Shown: positions 53,954 to 55,155 of the stretch, piece after piece
Numbering within the stretch: the first letter of the stretch is position 1
Layout of the letters: the number at the start of each line of letters is the position of its first letter
NCBI GenBank assembly: GCA_026712905.1
Contig: JAPOPM010000130.1
Coordinates: 1-55,155, forward strand
DNA length: 55,155 bases
Direction of reading: 5' to 3'
Source of the DNA: Deltaproteobacteria bacterium
GTDB taxonomy: Bacteria; Desulfobacterota; Binatia; UBA9968; JAJDTQ01
Made by a program: the position numbers and the translations under genes
The notes under the pieces: model-generated
What the model was told of the DNA's origin: nothing
Database searches by the model: none
The model's input: only the letters and a program-made list of their open reading frames with translations

Positions 53954-54820
53954 TTACCGGTCGTCGTCCCAGCCGCCCCACCAGCGCCGCCTCGTGGCGT
54001 TGGGGTTGGGGTGCGGCAGGACGAACAGCTCTGTGCTCTTGGGCAGCATCTTGCGCGTGAGCACGAGCCGGGAATCGGCTTGCGGGCGCACCGGGTAGCG
54101 GCCGTCGAGGTGGGACGCGAAGTATTCGGCCTGGTGCGGGTTGTCGTAGTGCATCGGCAGCACGATGGGCGGCTTGACCTGCCCGATGACCTTGACGAGG
54201 TCACTGAAGCCCAGGTTGTTGCGCGCGTCGATGGGAATCATCATAACGTCTACCCGGCGCAGCAGCTTCTCCTGTTTCTCGGTGAGCAGGTGGCCGATGT
54301 TGCCCAGGTGGGCGAGACAGAGGCTGCCCATCTCGAAGACGAAGATCGAGTTGGCGATGCGGGTGAAGTCGTAGTTGCGGGCGCTGGGCAGGTTCACCAC
54401 CACGATGTCCTTGACCTTCCGGCGCACCGGCTGCCAGCGCTGGTCCAGCGTAATGCCCCTCAGCACCAGGGGATTCCCGCGCACCGCCTCGGTATTGTTG
54501 TGGGTGTAGTGGTCGTTGCTCACGGTCACCGCGTCGGCGGTGATCCCCGGCGTGACGTCGAAGTTGGGATCCGCCACCACCCGGGTGCCGGTGCCGGAAC
54601 GGATGGCGAAGCTCGAATGGCCGAACCAGCGGAGGTGATATTCGCCGAGGCCGATGTCCGGCTTGGCGGACACGCTCGCCAGCGGGCCGAGAGCCCGGGC
54701 CAGGTTGGGCGCCGAATCGAAGGACCGCACCAGGTTGGGATTGCAGATGGCCCCGGCGGCCTGCGCGCACAACAGAACCGCCAACCCGAGCACAAGGCCT
54801 GTCACGTGGCGTCTTGACAT
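53954..54820 (-). CDS. Secreted metallo-beta-lactamase-fold protein with altered metal motif
   Basis: The 288-residue product begins with a signal peptide (RHVTGLVLGLAVLLCAQAAG, ending near AICNPN) and has a UlaG/RomA-like metallo-hydrolase fold: LRWFGHSSFAIRSGTGTRVV and DPNFDV near the start, CLAHLGNIGHLL in the middle and VLPMHYDNPHQ at the end. The normal HxHxDH metal motif (S-H-D-H-Y-D-H in close relatives) reads SNDHYTHNN here, so the first His is Asn and the Asp is Thr. Other His ligands remain. It may bind only one metal or have lost hydrolytic activity. The ATG at 54820 has GGGGAGGAGCC upstream. Confidence 0.85.
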   Translation of the reverse strand: MSRRHVTGLVLGLAVLLCAQAAGAICNPNLVRSFDSAPNLARALGPLASVSAKPDIGLGEYHLRWFGHSSFAIRSGTGTRVVADPNFDVTPGITADAVTVSNDHYTHNNTEAVRGNPLVLRGITLDQRWQPVRRKVKDIVVVNLPSARNYDFTRIANSIFVFEMGSLCLAHLGNIGHLLTEKQEKLLRRVDVMMIPIDARNNLGFSDLVKVIGQVKPPIVLPMHYDNPHQAEYFASHLDGRYPVRPQADSRLVLTRKMLPKSTELFVLPHPNPNATRRRWWGGWDDDR

Positions 54821-54860
54821 GGCTCCTCCCCAAGTGGCCCACGGCTCACATCCGCGGACA

Positions 54861-55155
54861 TTATGAGCACGCCTCGCACGTCCCGTAAAGAGAAAGCTGG
54901 TGGGAGGTCACCGTAAAACCGGTGTCGGGCGAGAGGAAGGGTTCAGCTTCTTCCCTACGGTCGAGGGTGACATCATAGACCTTTCCGCAACTTTCGCAAA
55001 TAAAATGTGGATGCTTATTCAAGATCGGATCGAAGTGCTGCGTCCGTCCGATGTTGAGGATCTGCACCTTGCCGTCGGCGGCCAGTTTCTGAAGGTTTCG
55101 GTAGACCGTACCAAGGCTGATGTGCGGAACTTCCCTTCGGACCCGTTCGTAGATC
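54861..55155 (-). CDS. Fur/PerR-family regulator, C-terminal part (runs off the window end)
   Basis: The frame is open from the window edge to a stop at 54861 and encodes 97 residues: PHISLGTVYRNLQKLAADGK (the recognition helix part), GRTQHFDPILNKHPHFICES (metal site His/Asp), CGKVYDVTL and LYGTCEACS, with two C-x-x-C pairs for a structural zinc. The Asn/His/Asp pattern and the LGTVYRNL motif resemble PerR-like peroxide sensors more than zinc or iron Fur proteins. The N-terminal third is outside the window. It is a different protein from the Fur/Zur at 16035, and its neighbour is the secreted metallo-hydrolase 40 bp downstream. Confidence 0.9.
   Translation of the reverse strand, partial: IYERVRREVPHISLGTVYRNLQKLAADGKVQILNIGRTQHFDPILNKHPHFICESCGKVYDVTLDRREEAEPFLSPDTGFTVTSHQLSLYGTCEACS

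Overview
The window is a GC-rich bacterial chromosome segment with Shine-Dalgarno starts, frequent GTG/TTG starts and short operons. Gene content (grpE-dnaK-dnaJ-lon, homodimeric-type glycyl-tRNA synthetase, pyruvate phosphate dikinase, a small pilB-pilC-pilA cluster, many amidase, UbiD, thiolase and NMT1-type catabolic genes) suits an uncultured deltaproteobacterial, Binatota-like or Tectomicrobia-like Gram-negative. That placement is an inference; there is no rRNA or tRNA gene here to settle it.

Layout. 1-6145: an SRAP DNA-repair protein, then metabolic genes (RidA, a drug-efflux MFS, an alpha/beta hydrolase, a GNAT and an amidase). 6180-11643: an accessory island. It holds an internally deleted DUF4143 ATPase and an intact one, each preceded by an inverted repeat, a third orphan inverted repeat, an Smr protein, an SBD-HNH type IV restriction enzyme, a beta-carbonic anhydrase, a cut-off ubiD 3' end and a HigB/HigA-type toxin-antitoxin pair. 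11664-14784: a thiolase / DUF35 / UbiD decarboxylase operon. 14811-15330: a large non-coding repeat cluster. 15330-20924: a small molybdopterin-fold protein, then a Fur/Zur regulator divergent from a zinc (or manganese) uptake operon made of a His/Glu-repeat outer-membrane protein, a MITE and znuA-znuC-znuB. 20931-31216: HD hydrolase, archease-like protein, LarB, ThiL, Lon, DnaJ, DnaK and GrpE, all on the minus strand. 31419-36294: recO, glyS and ppdK. 36467-39902: pilB, pilC and a pilin with a very long leader. 39939-41434: a HipA/HipB module with four evenly spaced operators. 41625-55155: gentisate dioxygenase-like cupin, carboxyltransferase subunit, GST, FMN oxidase, NMT1-like binding protein, DUF1015, the purine genes purE, purD and purH, alanine racemase, a tRNA-binding protein, a degenerate metallo-beta-lactamase-fold protein and the C-terminal part of a second Fur/PerR regulator.

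The most striking structure not explained by genes is a family of interspersed palindromic elements with the core GTCATTCCCGCG(A/G)AAGCGGG. It occurs at nine or more places. Each full element is a long inverted repeat whose short outer 'tag' differs between loci but is mirrored on both sides. At two loci the left flank has been amplified into a tandem array (24-nt and 20-21-nt units), and a companion module forms a third array (42-43 nt). The elements also reach into genes: one gives thiL about 38 extra codons, one carries the start codon of an oxidase gene, and one contains the stop codon of the gentisate dioxygenase-like gene. The second notable system is the set of three inverted repeats associated with DUF4143 ATPases. 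No CRISPR array, rRNA, tRNA or complete insertion sequence was seen.
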